Shown here piece after piece: positions 46,250-56,800 of a DNA stretch of 64,000 nucleotides. The notes beneath the pieces were generated by a model, which was given only the letters and a program-made list of their open reading frames with translations, was not told the DNA's origin and ran no database searches. A program made the position numbers and the translations under genes. Location of the stretch: the NCBI GenBank assembly GCA_036924085.1, contig JAVGWX010000002.1, forward strand, positions 157,375,316 to 157,439,315, in the 5' to 3' direction. The DNA comes from Ariolimax columbianus (Eukaryota > Mollusca > Gastropoda > Stylommatophora > Arionidae). Positions within the stretch are counted from its first letter, which is position 1. Each line of letters begins with the position of its first letter.

Positions 46250-46515
46250 CATATAAGTCTCCGTGAAACGATTACAACTGGTCTCCGTGATATGATAATA
46301 AATGTTCTCCGTGACAATATAATAACTGGTCTCCGGTACATGGTAATAACTGGTCTCCGTGACAAAGGTAATAACTGGTCTCCGTGACAAAGGTAATAAC
46401 TGGTCTCCATGACATAATAATAAATGTTCTCCGTGACAATATAATAACTGGTCTCCGTGACATGATAATAAATGTGCTTCATGACATTATAATATCTGGT
46501 CTCCGTGACCAGAAT
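46250..46515. repeat. 24-bp satellite, right-hand remainder
   Basis: About 11 further units, mostly the CCGTGACA...ATAACTGGT variants also seen at 42,400-42,600, so it belongs to the same array before the LINE inserted. Confidence 0.9.
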
Positions 46516-46559
46516 ACAAACAAAATGACAAAGTGTTATATTACAACGAGGATATCACG

Positions 46560-47140
46560 CGATATCAAATGGTCCCGTTGATCAAGGTTAAAGGATTGAA
46601 ATAAAAGGATAAACAGGATATCCTAAATGGTTGAGTCTGTCGTATATGTCTGTTTAATCTGTCAAGTGTTGCCCTAGAGGGAAGAATGTGGCCTGTCCCT
46701 AGCGGCCAGGAGCAGAGCGCCGTAGCCATTTGACAATAAAGGTTGTAAATGTGTCTGGATCTAACGAAACCCATGTACCGTAGTCGTTGGACAATAAAGG
46801 TTGTAAATGAGTCTGGATCTAACGAAACCTGTGTACCGTAGTCGCAATAATGTAACGTCAGATAGGCTAGGCTGGTGATAATACCTTGGAGTGAGAGAGA
46901 GAGAGAGAGAAGGGAGGGGGGGGGGAGAGAGTGAGAGAGAGAGAGATAGGGGGAAGAGAGAGAGAAGTGGGAGGTTTATTTAGTTGCCTGGGCCCTCAAA
47001 CTAATGTGTACTAGATTCTGGATTGCTTGTTATTTTACATTCTTTTCTGCTGGTGTGTATGTTTATCTGGTGTTATAATTGTATCGTTTCTGAGAGATTT
47101 TCGTTTCTTTCTTCATTTTAAAATCTACAAATGTCATCTC
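46560..47140. repeat. 58-bp tandem duplication and GA-rich tract in otherwise plain DNA
   Basis: A 58-bp unit is repeated twice at 46,721-46,840 (CCGTAG to GAAACC). A purine run (GAGAGA with G10) covers 46,893-46,970. I see no gene. Confidence 0.7.
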
Positions 47141-47145
47141 TATCT

Positions 47146-47425
47146 ATAATACACTACAACTACTTCATATTACTGCAACTGAAGAGATGCTAGAATACAC
47201 TACAACTACTTCATATTACTGCAACTGAAGAGATGCTATAATACACTACAGCTACTTCATATTACTGCAACTGAAGAGATGATAGAATACACTACAACTA
47301 CTTCATATTACTGCAACTGAAGAGATGCTAGAATACACTACAACTACTTCATATTACTGCAACTGAAGAGATGCTAGAATACACTACAACTACTTCATAT
47401 TACTGCAACTGAAGAGATGCTAGAA
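47146..47425. repeat. 46-bp minisatellite, 6 copies
   Basis: The unit TAGAATACACTACAACTACT plus TCATATTACTGCAACTGAAG plus AGATGC has very few differences between copies. It starts only about 10 bp inside the proposed intron after the signal-peptide exon. Confidence 0.95.
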
Positions 47426-47437
47426 TATTTGCCTTAC

Positions 47438-47501
47438 CTGCCACAACAACAAATGTTAGCAGGAGCACGAGAATGCACCAGCTGCTGGTTGTTCTAGCCA
47501 T
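47438..47501 (-). CDS. Signal-peptide exon of a secreted protein
   Basis: ATG at 47,501 on the - strand opens MARTTSSWC followed by the hydrophobic run ILVLLLTFVVVA. After 21 codons and one base the exon ends GCAG and a strong donor GTAAGGC follows (phase 1). The length, polar start and hydrophobic core fit a cleavable ER signal peptide, and phase-1 introns just after the signal peptide are common in secreted and mucin genes. An acceptor CATTTCAG lies 50 bp upstream of the ATG (exon 47,438-47,551, 114 nt). The next exon is not proven. The phase matches the proposed linker and repeat exons about 13.6 kb downstream. Too short to be found by ORF length alone. Confidence 0.6.
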
Positions 47502-47804
47502 GAAGTAAAATCGTTTATTCAGTCTCCTGCCTGCTGCACTTGTCAGTGTCCCTGAAATGATGGACATGTATTAGTCGATACATCAAGAAGAAGGTTTTTA
47601 CCCACTCAAAAAAATATTTTGGATGTAATCAGACAAGCCTTTATTGGCGCAAGCTAGAAGAATCTTGCAACGGTTATTGGGGCTGATACTGTTTTAAACA
47701 CATGGAGTTAAGATTTTGGTCAGGGTCAGGTGAAACATGCTGACCCAGATCTCTGCCCACGTCACGGATCGTGCTCCCAGAAACAGACTGTGTAACAGGA
47801 AACA

Positions 47805-48118
47805 GGCTAGCGAGGTCGAAATCGGCGTCACAGGAGTCAGTCAGACCAACGAGGTGGAGATCCGCGTCAAAGGAGTCAGCCCAACGAGGTGGAGATCCAC
47901 GTCAAAGGAGTCAGACCAACGAGGTGGAGATCCACGTCAAAGGAGTCAGACCAACGAGGTGGAGATCCACGTCACAGGAGTCAGTCAGACCAACGAAGTG
48001 GAGATCCACGTCAAAAGAGTCAGACCAACGAGGTAGAGATCGACGTCACAGGAGTCAGTCAGACCAACGAAGTGAAGATTAGCGTCACAGGAGTCACACG
48101 AACGAGGTCGAGATCGAC
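47805..48118. repeat. 35/39-bp minisatellite, about 8 copies
   Basis: The unit GTCAAAGGAGTCAGACCAAC plus GAGGTGGAGATCCAC alternates with a 39-bp form carrying an extra CAGT. Confidence 0.9.
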
Positions 48119-48289
48119 ACTGTAATTCCAATAGTAGTGAGCTCACTGAGGAGTCTCATAGTGCACTACAGCCAGAAGGATCTCGCTCCACATTCTCCGA
48201 ATGTAAGAAGAGCCACTTTGACGGGCTACCAAATAAAAATTGAACCCGCTACGTCGATATTAGTTAATATAACTCAGTCAGGATAGTTT

Positions 48290-48612
48290 TGAACAACATC
48301 ATTGTAGACTTATTAAACACGACAATGTAACATCATTGTAGAATTATATAACACGGGCAATGTAACATCATTGTAGACTTATATAACACGGACAATGTAA
48401 CATCATTGTAGACTAATATAACACGGACAATGTAACATCATTGTAGACTTATATAACACGGACAATGTAACATCAGTGTAGACTTATATAACACGGACAA
48501 TGTAACAGCATTGTAGACTTATATAACACGGACAATGAAACAGCATTGTAGACTTATATAACACGGACAATGTAACAGCATTGTAGACTTATATAACACG
48601 GACAATTTAACA
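48290..48612. repeat. 35-bp minisatellite, about 9 copies
   Basis: The unit GACAATGTAACATCATTGTA plus GACTTATATAACACG, with CATCATTG/CAGCATTG variants clustering to the right. Confidence 0.9.
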
Positions 48613-48619
48613 ACAGCGT

Positions 48620-49118
48620 TGAAGACTTATTTTAATGTTGCCCTTAAAATGTCAACTTCTCAATGAATAAAATGGAGTGTGTGTGCACACAGGTCAAAAG
48701 TCTGTCATGTGGGGAATAGCCTTCTGAATTAGACCGACAGATATACATATATTGCATGTGCAGAGATACAAGTGATGAACTGGTTTTCCCGAGAATCATA
48801 ACATTTCAGAAGATTGTGTTTACGATAATTATTTTATTGTCAGAATTGGTAAACAAAAGTTGCATGTTGTAAGCTTTTTGTTTTACTGACAGACAGGTGT
48901 GTGACTTACCTGCAGCAGGTTATCATTACAGCATGCCAGATGTATGTTCTTTATCCGAAAGACACTCTTTGATCTGTTGTGCTATGAAGGTACTCTTAAT
49001 AATGATGTAGACGTTGATACATCAATGTCTGAAACTGTTTAAACTGTTGATTAAACATCAAGTGAAAATAGTGACGGTAAGTCATAGCTTCTGTCTTGGT
49101 TATATGATATCAGGGGAC
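48620..49118. other. Candidate promoter-side region of the - strand secreted gene
   Basis: Unique DNA that includes the CTGCAG/GTAAGTCAC donor at 48,909-48,910. No clear TATA box on the - strand. An unrelated GTAAGT on the + strand at about 49,077 has no exon I can support. Confidence 0.3.
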
Positions 49119-49155
49119 GGATAATCAATCAATCAATCAATCACTCAATCAATCG
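49119..49155. repeat. (AATC)n microsatellite
   Basis: AATCAATCAATC with one interruption. Confidence 0.9.
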
Positions 49156-49189
49156 TTCAATTAAAACTTGCGGAACGTAGTTCCCCAAT

Positions 49190-49365
49190 CAACAATCCCT
49201 AAGTATGTCTGCCCCCTGCTCTATTTACCAACATATGCCACGACAGTCATTCTTCCCTCATGTTAGATCCCAGTTCTATTCTTCGAGTGTGTCTTGGCCT
49301 GCCCCTGCTCATCTTGTCCCTTGGGTTCCAGAACAATGTCGGTCTTGCAGTATGATCTAGCTCTG
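49190..49365 (-). mobile_element. LINE 3'-end fragment (LINE-E)
   Basis: On the - strand LDHTARPTLFWNPRDKMSRG, then RPRHTRRIELGSNM, match the LINE C-terminal segment (WNPQGKRSRGRPRNTWRR-like). Only this tail is present. Confidence 0.65.
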
Positions 49366-49372
49366 TTTACAC

Positions 49373-49490
49373 ACTCCCCTCATATTACACACACGATCTG
49401 ATTGTACACACTCATCTCATTTTACACACTCAATTCATTTTACACACTCATCTCATATTACACTCATCTCATTTTACACACTCTAGCTCT
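49373..49490 (-). repeat. About 18-bp satellite, inverted relative to the array at 52.4 kb
   Basis: ACACACTCATCTCATTTTAC units are the reverse complement of the GTGTAATATGAGATGAGT units at 52,380-52,955. About six copies. Confidence 0.85.
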
Positions 49491-49499
49491 GTTCGTAAA

Positions 49500-50030
49500 G
49501 TAATTCTCTGTACAGCTCTAACGCCTAAGAAACGGTCCGCTGAGATTTATGGAGATCTTTCAAGCAGGGCGACGTTAGTCACCTTGTCGCACCCCCTTCA
49601 AACAATGTCGTCTGCGCGGAAACTATTTATGAATGTTTGCATCTGCTGTGTTAACGATTTTATTGTCCGCCAATTCTGAGAGCCGTTAGCAGTACCGACT
49701 TTACATTCAAGTTGAAAATAGTGATCTTCGTGAATTGGTAGAAGAAAAGCGTGCCACATATTGACAACCACGCCCATATCTAACAAATAAAATAATAGAG
49801 TAATACAATGTTGTAGTCATTATGATGTAGCGTAAAAACTGAGAGACAGAACAAACAGTTGGTGAAGAGAATTAAGGCCTTGAAAATATGGATAGAAGAA
49901 AGAATTTGACACAACTCGCAGAAGCATTGAGAACCCACAGAGAATTGATCAACTAAATAAATCACAGGCAGACAGTTCAGATATTTTGATCACATAAAAA
50001 ACATAAGACATTCATGAAAACAGTGCTGGA
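49500..50030. other. No gene recognised
   Basis: Unique AT-rich sequence with only short, unsupported open frames. Confidence 0.5.
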
Positions 50031-50064
50031 AGATGTGGAACAAACTTACCAGAGCAAACACCGC

Positions 50065-50215
50065 ATAAGGATGGAAGATAACATAAGAAGATGGACATGG
50101 AAAAGTATGGCAGATTGCACCACGAAGACCAAAGAGAGACGACGTTGGAAATCATTAGAGCCGACCTTCGCTGTGGAAATAATACTTTAACGGAACTAAG
50201 TTCCTTATCAGATAA
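50065..50215 (+). mobile_element. LINE 3'-end fragment on the + strand (LINE-F)
   Basis: RMEDNIRRWTWKSMADCTTK followed by TKERRRWKSLEP matches the C-terminal LINE tail (DNIKEWTG...A..RRRWR). It is the only LINE piece in the window in + orientation. Confidence 0.65.
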
Positions 50216-50574
50216 TGCTTGGCACATGGTAAGTCAATATAGCGCCAGAATCAGTTGTGTGTTAAGAAATATGATCAAATTTCGCTGTAGGGTCCTTTCC
50301 TAGCACGTCTGACCCTACCAGATGTGGGGTGACTGGATTAGGTAGCTGAGTTGTTTTCAGGTAGTGCGATTTATCTGAGCATCAGCGATTATGTTTTCTC
50401 TGCGGTATGAGCACTTAATGTGATGGCTGAACGCCAGGAGGAGCGGTTAAGTCCAAGCATCTCCCAGGAGATAATATCAATTGTGAAACTATTCAGATAT
50501 ACTTTCAATCAGTTTTTGTAGTGTATCTTCTGTTACTGTGATGGCCGTTTGCGTGCTATGAGTTCGATGCACAG

Positions 50575-50948
50575 CAGCTGATTTGGGAGGTGTTTGTTGG
50601 ACATGGTAAAAACATGCCCTATCTGATCTGGGCTCTTTGCAGCAGCATAAAAATGCTTATAAGTCTTGTCCTGTTTGGGACCAGAGTTCATTCTGCCAGC
50701 TGATTTGGGAGGTGTTTGTTGGACATGGTAAAAAGATGCCCTATCTGATCTGGGCTCTTTGCAGCAGAATAAAAATGCTTATAAGTCTTGTCCTGTTTGG
50801 GACCAGAGTTCATTCTGCCAGCTGATTTGGGAGGTGTTTGTTGGACATGGTAAAAAGATGCCCTATCTGATCTGGGCTCTTTGCAGCAGAATAAAAATGC
50901 TTATAAGTCTTGTCCTGTTTGGGACCAGAGTTCATTCTGCCAGCTGAT
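50575..50948. repeat. 122-bp tandem repeat, 3 copies
   Basis: The unit CAGCTGATTTGGGAGGTGTT to CCAGAGTTCATTCTGC repeats with a 122-bp period (starts near 50,576, 50,698 and 50,820), almost without differences. It abuts LINE-G, whose 3' side it may derive from. Confidence 0.9.
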
Positions 50949-50959
50949 TTTGAGCAGCC

Positions 50960-51222
50960 TGTGGAGACAGTTCAAGAGGAAATGAGTTTTCTGATATGCC
51001 TAACATAGACTGTCCATGTTTCGCTAGAGCTCAGAAGAGTGTTTAACACCCCAAAACGATCAACTTCGATCTACGGGGGTAACACTGATTTCCTGTCGGT
51101 CCCAAACTATTTGCCTGCAGTCTTCCACTAGCTACATTAGTCGTGACAATCCTGTTGAGGACCTCTGAGTCGGTATTCGTTTCCGTGATGATGCTGCTGC
51201 CTAAGTAGGTCAGCTGTCGGAG
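50960..51222 (-). mobile_element. LINE post-RT fragment (LINE-G)
   Basis: On the - strand QLTYLGSSIITETNTDSEVL matches the FTYLGS...D.EI block. In shifted frames, SETWTVYVRHIRKL matches the CETWTVY...KLN block. Two or more frameshifts. Confidence 0.7.
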
Positions 51223-51224
<2 letters not shown>

Positions 51225-51253
<29 letters not shown>

Positions 51254-51540
51254 CTTCTTCTTCTTCTTCTTCTTCTTCTTCGTTCGTTCTCAATATCCCA
51301 CTACTTACCCTGAAAGGGTAAGTAGCAGAATGTAGTCCAGAGAACGGAATGCGTTGTGTTGTAGTTTACAGCTTGACTGCGATATTTGCACCTTTCGGTC
51401 CAACACATCCGACTTCAGCAAGCAGTTTTTTAGCACCGGGTTAGCATTCCCTCTTCGATCCCTTCTCATTAGCCAGTCTGCCCTGCTGCAGCCTGTTATC
51501 CAGGATCACCGCGTGGAGGTGTAGAAAGGTCTTGGCAGCT
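51225..51540 (-). mobile_element. Unclassified retroelement 3' end with (GAA)n tail
   Basis: A (TTC)n run of about 57 bp at 51,225-51,281 is, on the - strand, a (GAA)n tail following about 250 bp that contains one open stretch (VILDNRLQQGRLANEKGSKR and later KLQHNAFRSLDYILLLTLSG, then stop). LINE-D ends in the same kind of tail. The family is not recognised; retroelement origin is inferred from the tail and the abutting LINE-G. Confidence 0.4.
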
Positions 51541-51784
51541 ATGGTTCGCTGGCCCTGACGCTAGCAGTCAGCTATGGGTCGCTGACCACTGCAGCTCATA
51601 CGCTGCTCAGCATCTTGGAGACGTTATCCTGTAAAATGGTTTCACTTTGTTAGATGGCTTCACGTGAGCAGGTTGCAACATCACTACTGGTTTATTCATG
51701 TTGACTGTAAAGCTAGAATTAGTGCAACGCAGCATTCAAACTTATCTTTAGTGGTCTGCATGTCTTGTTCTGAACAAATGTTAA

Positions 51785-52010
51785 TGGCAGTTTAAGAAGA
51801 TACTGCAATAATAGATCTACACATGTTAATGGTAGTCCAAGAAGATACTGCAATAATAGATCTACACATGTTAATGGTAGTCCAAGAAGATACTGCAATA
51901 ATAGATCTACACATGTTAATGGTAGTCCAAGAAGATACTGCAATAATAGATCTACACATGTTAATGGTAGTCCAAGAAGATACTGCAATAATAGATCTAC
52001 ACATGTTAAA
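51785..52010. repeat. 45-bp minisatellite, 5 copies
   Basis: The unit AGAAGATACTGCAATAATAG plus ATCTACACATGTTAATGGTA plus GTCCA is nearly identical between copies. The period is divisible by 3, so frames stay open on both strands. The 360 bp to the right show no gene. Confidence 0.95.
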
Positions 52011-52379
52011 GGCAATACTTGTATGCCCCTCGTCGTTAATTCTTCCAATACAATACTTCTTATCGATCTGTTCATTATTAATTTGACATACTGGAAGATT
52101 TACCTTAATGGTCTCTAGCAATGTCAAAGAAGCGAAATAGTCACACTCCAGTTTGCATAACTGTAAATATGTGTACCTGATCGAACACTTCAAAATTATT
52201 GATCTAGAAAAGTGAAACTAGTATGATAAGATAAAAGGTCTTAACGAGAGCTCATGATTGCCAAAGATCTCATCTAAATAATGCCAAACGCATCTCATGT
52301 TGGTACCTCTGTTTCCACTAACAAGACTCTGACAGCAACGACCATCAGCAAACCAGTCGTCTCGTCTTCCCAAGTGTGT

Positions 52380-52955
52380 GAAATAGATGTGTAATATGAG
52401 GTGAGTGTGTAAAATGAGATTAGTGTGTGTAAAATGAGATGAGTGTGTAAAATGCGATGAGCGTGTGTAAAATGAGATGAGTGTGTGTAATATGGGATGA
52501 GTGTGTAAATTGAGATAAGTGTATTATATGAGATGAGTGTGTGTAATATGAGATGAGTATATAAAATGAGATGAGTGTGTGTAATATGGGATGAGTGTGT
52601 AAATTGAGATAAGTGTATTATATGAGATGAGTGTGTGTAATATGAGATGAGTATATAAAATGAGATGAGTGTAATATGAGATGAGTGTGTAATATGAGGT
52701 GAATGTAATATGAGATGAGTGTGTAATATGAGATGAGTGTGTGTAATATGAGGTGAGTGTGTAAAATGAGATGAGTGTGTAATATGAGATGAGTGTGTAA
52801 TATGAGGTGAGTGTATAAAATGCGATGAGTGTGTAATATGAGATGAGTGTAATATGAGATGAGTGTGTAATATGAAATAAATGTGTAATAAGAGATGAGT
52901 GTGTGTAATATGAGATGAGTGTGTGTAATATGAGATGAGAGTGTAATATGCGTTT
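52380..52955 (+). repeat. 18-22 bp satellite, about 30 copies
   Basis: Units such as GTGTGTAATATGAGATGAGT vary in the number of GT and in AATATG/AAAATG. Inverted homologue at 49,373-49,490. Confidence 0.95.
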
Positions 52956-52959
52956 GCAT

Positions 52960-53690
52960 TACTGTGTAGTATAGTCGACTTATCCCGCTTTTGTAAATGT
53001 CCCCTGTTTACATGAAAACATAAGAAAACACGAACACGGATGCTTTAATAATAAAAACATATGGTTAATCATTTATTGCATAATCTAGTCACTCGCATCA
53101 TGTATCTACTAAACTTACTATACAATATTTCTCGTTTATCAGAGGATTTTAGTAATAACTAGATGTGATGTAGCCTCTGGATCTAATACCCAGTTCAAAA
53201 TCTGCTATCCAAACTTAATTCATCTTTTTGCTGTCTAGTGGTCCTCGTATCTGGAAACGTATAGGCCTGCACAAGGTTGCCCGTTTCCGTCCGTCTAAGT
53301 CTCTGTAGTGAAATTAAATAAATGTTTTGTACGACGTGCTCTTTTGGACCGCTCGTTTCTTTCGGGTGGGGATTGGGGGGGGGGGGGGGGGTGAAAGGAT
53401 TGTTATGAACGACCGGCCTGACTGATTTAACAGGGACAACGTTCTGGATAGTCTACCTGGCCGCTATTTAGATGTAGCTCTTACATCTTTCTGTCATTTC
53501 CAGCAGGCTCGCAAGCAAAACCTACGAAATCAACAGAAACGTTTTACCCCAACTTTCTCACTGGATATGAAAACTGGGGGACTCAGTGGTCTCGAGGTTA
53601 AGGTGGTTCAAATTACGGTGGAGACCGGGATTTTTCCAAGTGAATCATCCGGTAAATATTTCCCCTGATCTCTGAGTAAACTTTAAAAAA
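52960..53690. other. No gene recognised; poly-G tract
   Basis: A run of about 19 G lies at 53,373-53,391. TTTATTG at about 53,071 could be a - strand polyadenylation signal for the reading frame ending at 53,694, at a distance of about 620 bp. Otherwise plain. Confidence 0.4.
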
Positions 53691-53693
53691 GAC

Positions 53694-53810
53694 TTAATGA
53701 ACCTCTAAATTTTCTTCATTGATGACGGCATCTGCAAATGGTTGCACGGAACACTCCGCCTGACGTACTGCCATCACACAGATTGCTAACATCGCCCAGC
53801 AGAAACTCAT
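53694..53810 (-). CDS. Alternative: small secreted peptide or signal exon starting inside the end of the repeat frame
   Basis: The only ATG I found in the 1,240-codon frame is at 53,810. From it the sequence reads MSFCWAMLAICVMAV, then RQAEC and SVQPFADAVINEENLEVH before the stop. The first 15 residues look like a signal peptide with cleavage near AEC. So the array may lie upstream of a start codon rather than within the coding region. A possible internal donor, GCA then GTACGT, would remove the end. Competes with the entry above. Confidence 0.3.
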   Translation of the reverse strand: MSFCWAMLAICVMAVRQAECSVQPFADAVINEENLEVH

Positions 53811-56800
53811 CGCAACGATGCAGAACCAAAGTGAGCGGCACGAAAGGACGCAAAACAGTCTAATTTCCGAAGCCGTCAAGGCACACGTGCGGCAAAGTGT
53901 GTCGCCCTCAGATCGGACTGTGTAGTCAAATATGGTCCCATCTAACTTCACATATGCCGTCAAGGCACACGTGCGGCAAAGTGTGTCGCCCTCAGATCGG
54001 ACTGTGTAGTCAAATATGGTCCCATCTAACTTCACATATGTCGTCAAGGCACACGTGCGGCAAAGTGTGTCGCCCTCAGATCGGACTGTGTAGTCAAATA
54101 TGGTCCCATCTAACTTCACATATGTCGTCAAGGCACACGTGCGACAAAGTGTGTCGCCCTCAGATCGGACTGTGTAGTCAAATATGGTCCCATCTAACTT
54201 CACATATGCCGTCAAGGCACACGTGCGGCAAAGTGTGTCGCCCTCAGATCGGACTGTGTAGTCAAATATGGTCCCATCTAACTTCACATATGTCGTCAAG
54301 GCACACGTGCGGCAAAATGTGTCGCCCTCAGATGGGACTGTGTAGTCAAATATGGTCCCATCTAACTTCACATATGTCGTCAAGGCACACGTGCGACAAA
54401 GTGTGTCGCCCTCAGATCGGACTGTGTAGTCAAATATGGTCCCATCTAACTTCACATATGTCGTCAAGGCACACGTGCGGCAAAGTGTGTCGCCCTCAGA
54501 TCGGACTGTGTAGTCAAATATGGTCCCATCTAACTTCACATATATCGTCACGGCACACGTGCGGCAAAGTGTGTCGCCCTCAGATCGGACTGTGTAGTCA
54601 AATATGGTCCCATCTAACTTCACATATGCCGTCACGGCACACGTGCGGCAAAGTGTGTCGCCCTCAGATCGGACTGTGTAGTCAAATATGGTCCCATCTA
54701 ACTTCACATATGTCGTCAAGGCACACGTGCGGCAAAGTGTGTCGCCCTCAGATCGGACTGTGTAGTCAAATATGGTCCCATCTAACTTCACATATGCCGT
54801 CAAGGCACACGTGCGGCAAAGTGTGTCGCCCTCAGATCGGACTGTGTAGTCAAATATGGTCCCATCTAACTTCACATATGCCGTCAAGGCACACGTGCGG
54901 CAAAGTGTGTCGCCCTCAGATCGGACTGTGTAGTCAAATATGGTCCCATCTAACTTCACATATGTCGTCACGGCACACGTGCGGCAAAGTGTGTCGCCCT
55001 CAGATCGGACTGTGTAGTCAAATATGGTCCCATCTAACTTCACATATGTCGTCAAGGCACACGTGCGGCAAAGTGTGTCGCCCTCAGATCGGACTGTGTA
55101 GTCAAATATGGTCCCATCTAACTTCACATATGTCGTCAAGGCACACGTGCGACAAAGTGTGTCGCCCTCAGATCTGACTGTGTAGTCAAATATGGTCCCA
55201 TCTAACTTCACATATGTCGTCAAGGCACACGTGCGGCAAAGTGTGTCGCCCTCAGATCGGACTGTGTAGTCAAATATGGTCCCATCTAACTTCACATATG
55301 TCGTCACGGCACACGTGCGGCAAAGTGTGTTGCCCTCAGATCGGACTGTGTAGTCAAATATGGTCCCATCTAACTTCACATATATCGTCACGGCACACGT
55401 GCGGCAAAGTGTGTCGCCCTCAGATCGGACTGTGTAGTCAAATATGGTCCCATCTAACTTCACATATGTCGTCAAGGCACACGTGCGGCAAAGTGTGTCG
55501 CCCTCAGATCGGACTGTGTAGTCAAATATGGTCCCATCTAACTTCACATATGTCGTCAAGGCACACGTGCGACAAAGTGTGTCGCCCTCAGATCGGACTG
55601 TGTAGTCAAATATGGTCCCATCTAACTTCACATATGCCGTCACGGCACACGTGCAGCAAAGTGTGTCGCCCTCAGATCGGACTGTGTAGTCAAATATGGT
55701 CCCATGTAACTTCACATATGTCGTCAAGGCACACGTGCGGCAAAGTGTGTCGCCCTCAGATCGGACTGTGTAGTCAAATATGGTCCCATCTAACTTCACA
55801 TATACCGTCAAGGCACACGTGCGGCAAAGTGTGTCGCCCTCAGATCGGACTGTGTAGTCAAATATGGTCCCATCTAACTTCACATATGCCGTCAAAGCAC
55901 ACGTGCGGCAAAGTGTGTCGCCCTCAGATCGGACTGTGTAGTCAAATATGGTCCCATCTAACTTCACATATGTCGTCACGGCACACGTGCGGCAAAGTGT
56001 GTCGCCCTCAGATCGGACTGTGTAGTCAAATATGGTCCCATCTAACTTCACATATGCCGTCAAGGCACACGTGCGGCAAAGTGTGTCGCCCTCAGATCGG
56101 ACTGTGTAGTCAAATATGGTCCCATCTAACTTCACATATGTCGTCACGGCACACGTGCGGCAAAGTGTGTCGCCCTCAGATCGGACTGTGTAGTCAAATA
56201 TGGTCCCATCTAACTTCACATATGCCGTCAAGGCACACGTGCGGCAAAGTGTGTCGCCCTCAGATCGGACTGTGTAGTCAAATATGGTCCCATCTAACTT
56301 CACAAATGCCGTCACGGCACACGTGCGGCAAAGTGTGTCGCCCTCAGATCGGACTGTGTAGTCAAATATGGTCCCATCTAACTTCACATATGTCGTCAAG
56401 GCACACGTGCGGCAAAGTGTGTCGCCCTCAGATCGGACTGTGTAGTCAAATATGGTCCCATCTAACTTCACATATGTCGTCACGGCACACGTGCGGCAAA
56501 GTGTGTCGCCCTCAGATCGGACTGTGTAGGTAAATATGGTCCCATCTAACTTCACATATGCCGTCACGGCACACGTGCGGCAAAGTGTGTCGCCCTCAGA
56601 TCGGACTGTGTAGTCAAATATGGTCCCATCTAACTTCACATATGTCGTCACGGCACACGTGCGGCAAAGTGTGTCGCCCTCAGATCGGACTGTGTAGGTA
56701 AATATGGTCCCATCTAACTTCACATATGTCGTCAAGGCACACGTGCGGCAAAGTGTGTCGCCCTCAGATCGGACTGTGTAGTCAAATATGGTCCCATCTA

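Larger units (their letters stand above)
40713..46568. repeat. 12-bp inverted repeat at both outer edges of the 24-bp satellite
   Basis: TATCGCGTGATA lies at about 40,717-40,728, overlapping the first unit, and its exact reverse complement TATCACGCGATA lies at about 46,553-46,564, some 45 bp beyond the last unit. This suggests terminal inverted repeats of a non-autonomous element carrying the satellite, though 12 bp alone is short. Confidence 0.45.
47552..48909 (-). other. Predicted 5' UTR intron of the secreted-protein gene
   Basis: Runs from the donor GTAAGTCAC (preceded by CTGCAG) at 48,909 to the acceptor CATTTCAG at 47,552 on the - strand. The donor is a full consensus match. The untranslated first exon would end at 48,910; its start cannot be placed. 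Two minisatellites fill much of this intron. Confidence 0.4.

Noticed and set aside
52618..52959. 113-codon ITHTHLILHT frame
   Set aside because: A translation of the 18-22 bp satellite with irregular unit length; no coding feature.
53897..56533. + strand CRPQIGLCSQIWSHLTSHM repeat protein
   Set aside because: It is interrupted by stops between segments and is a shadow of the - strand frame.
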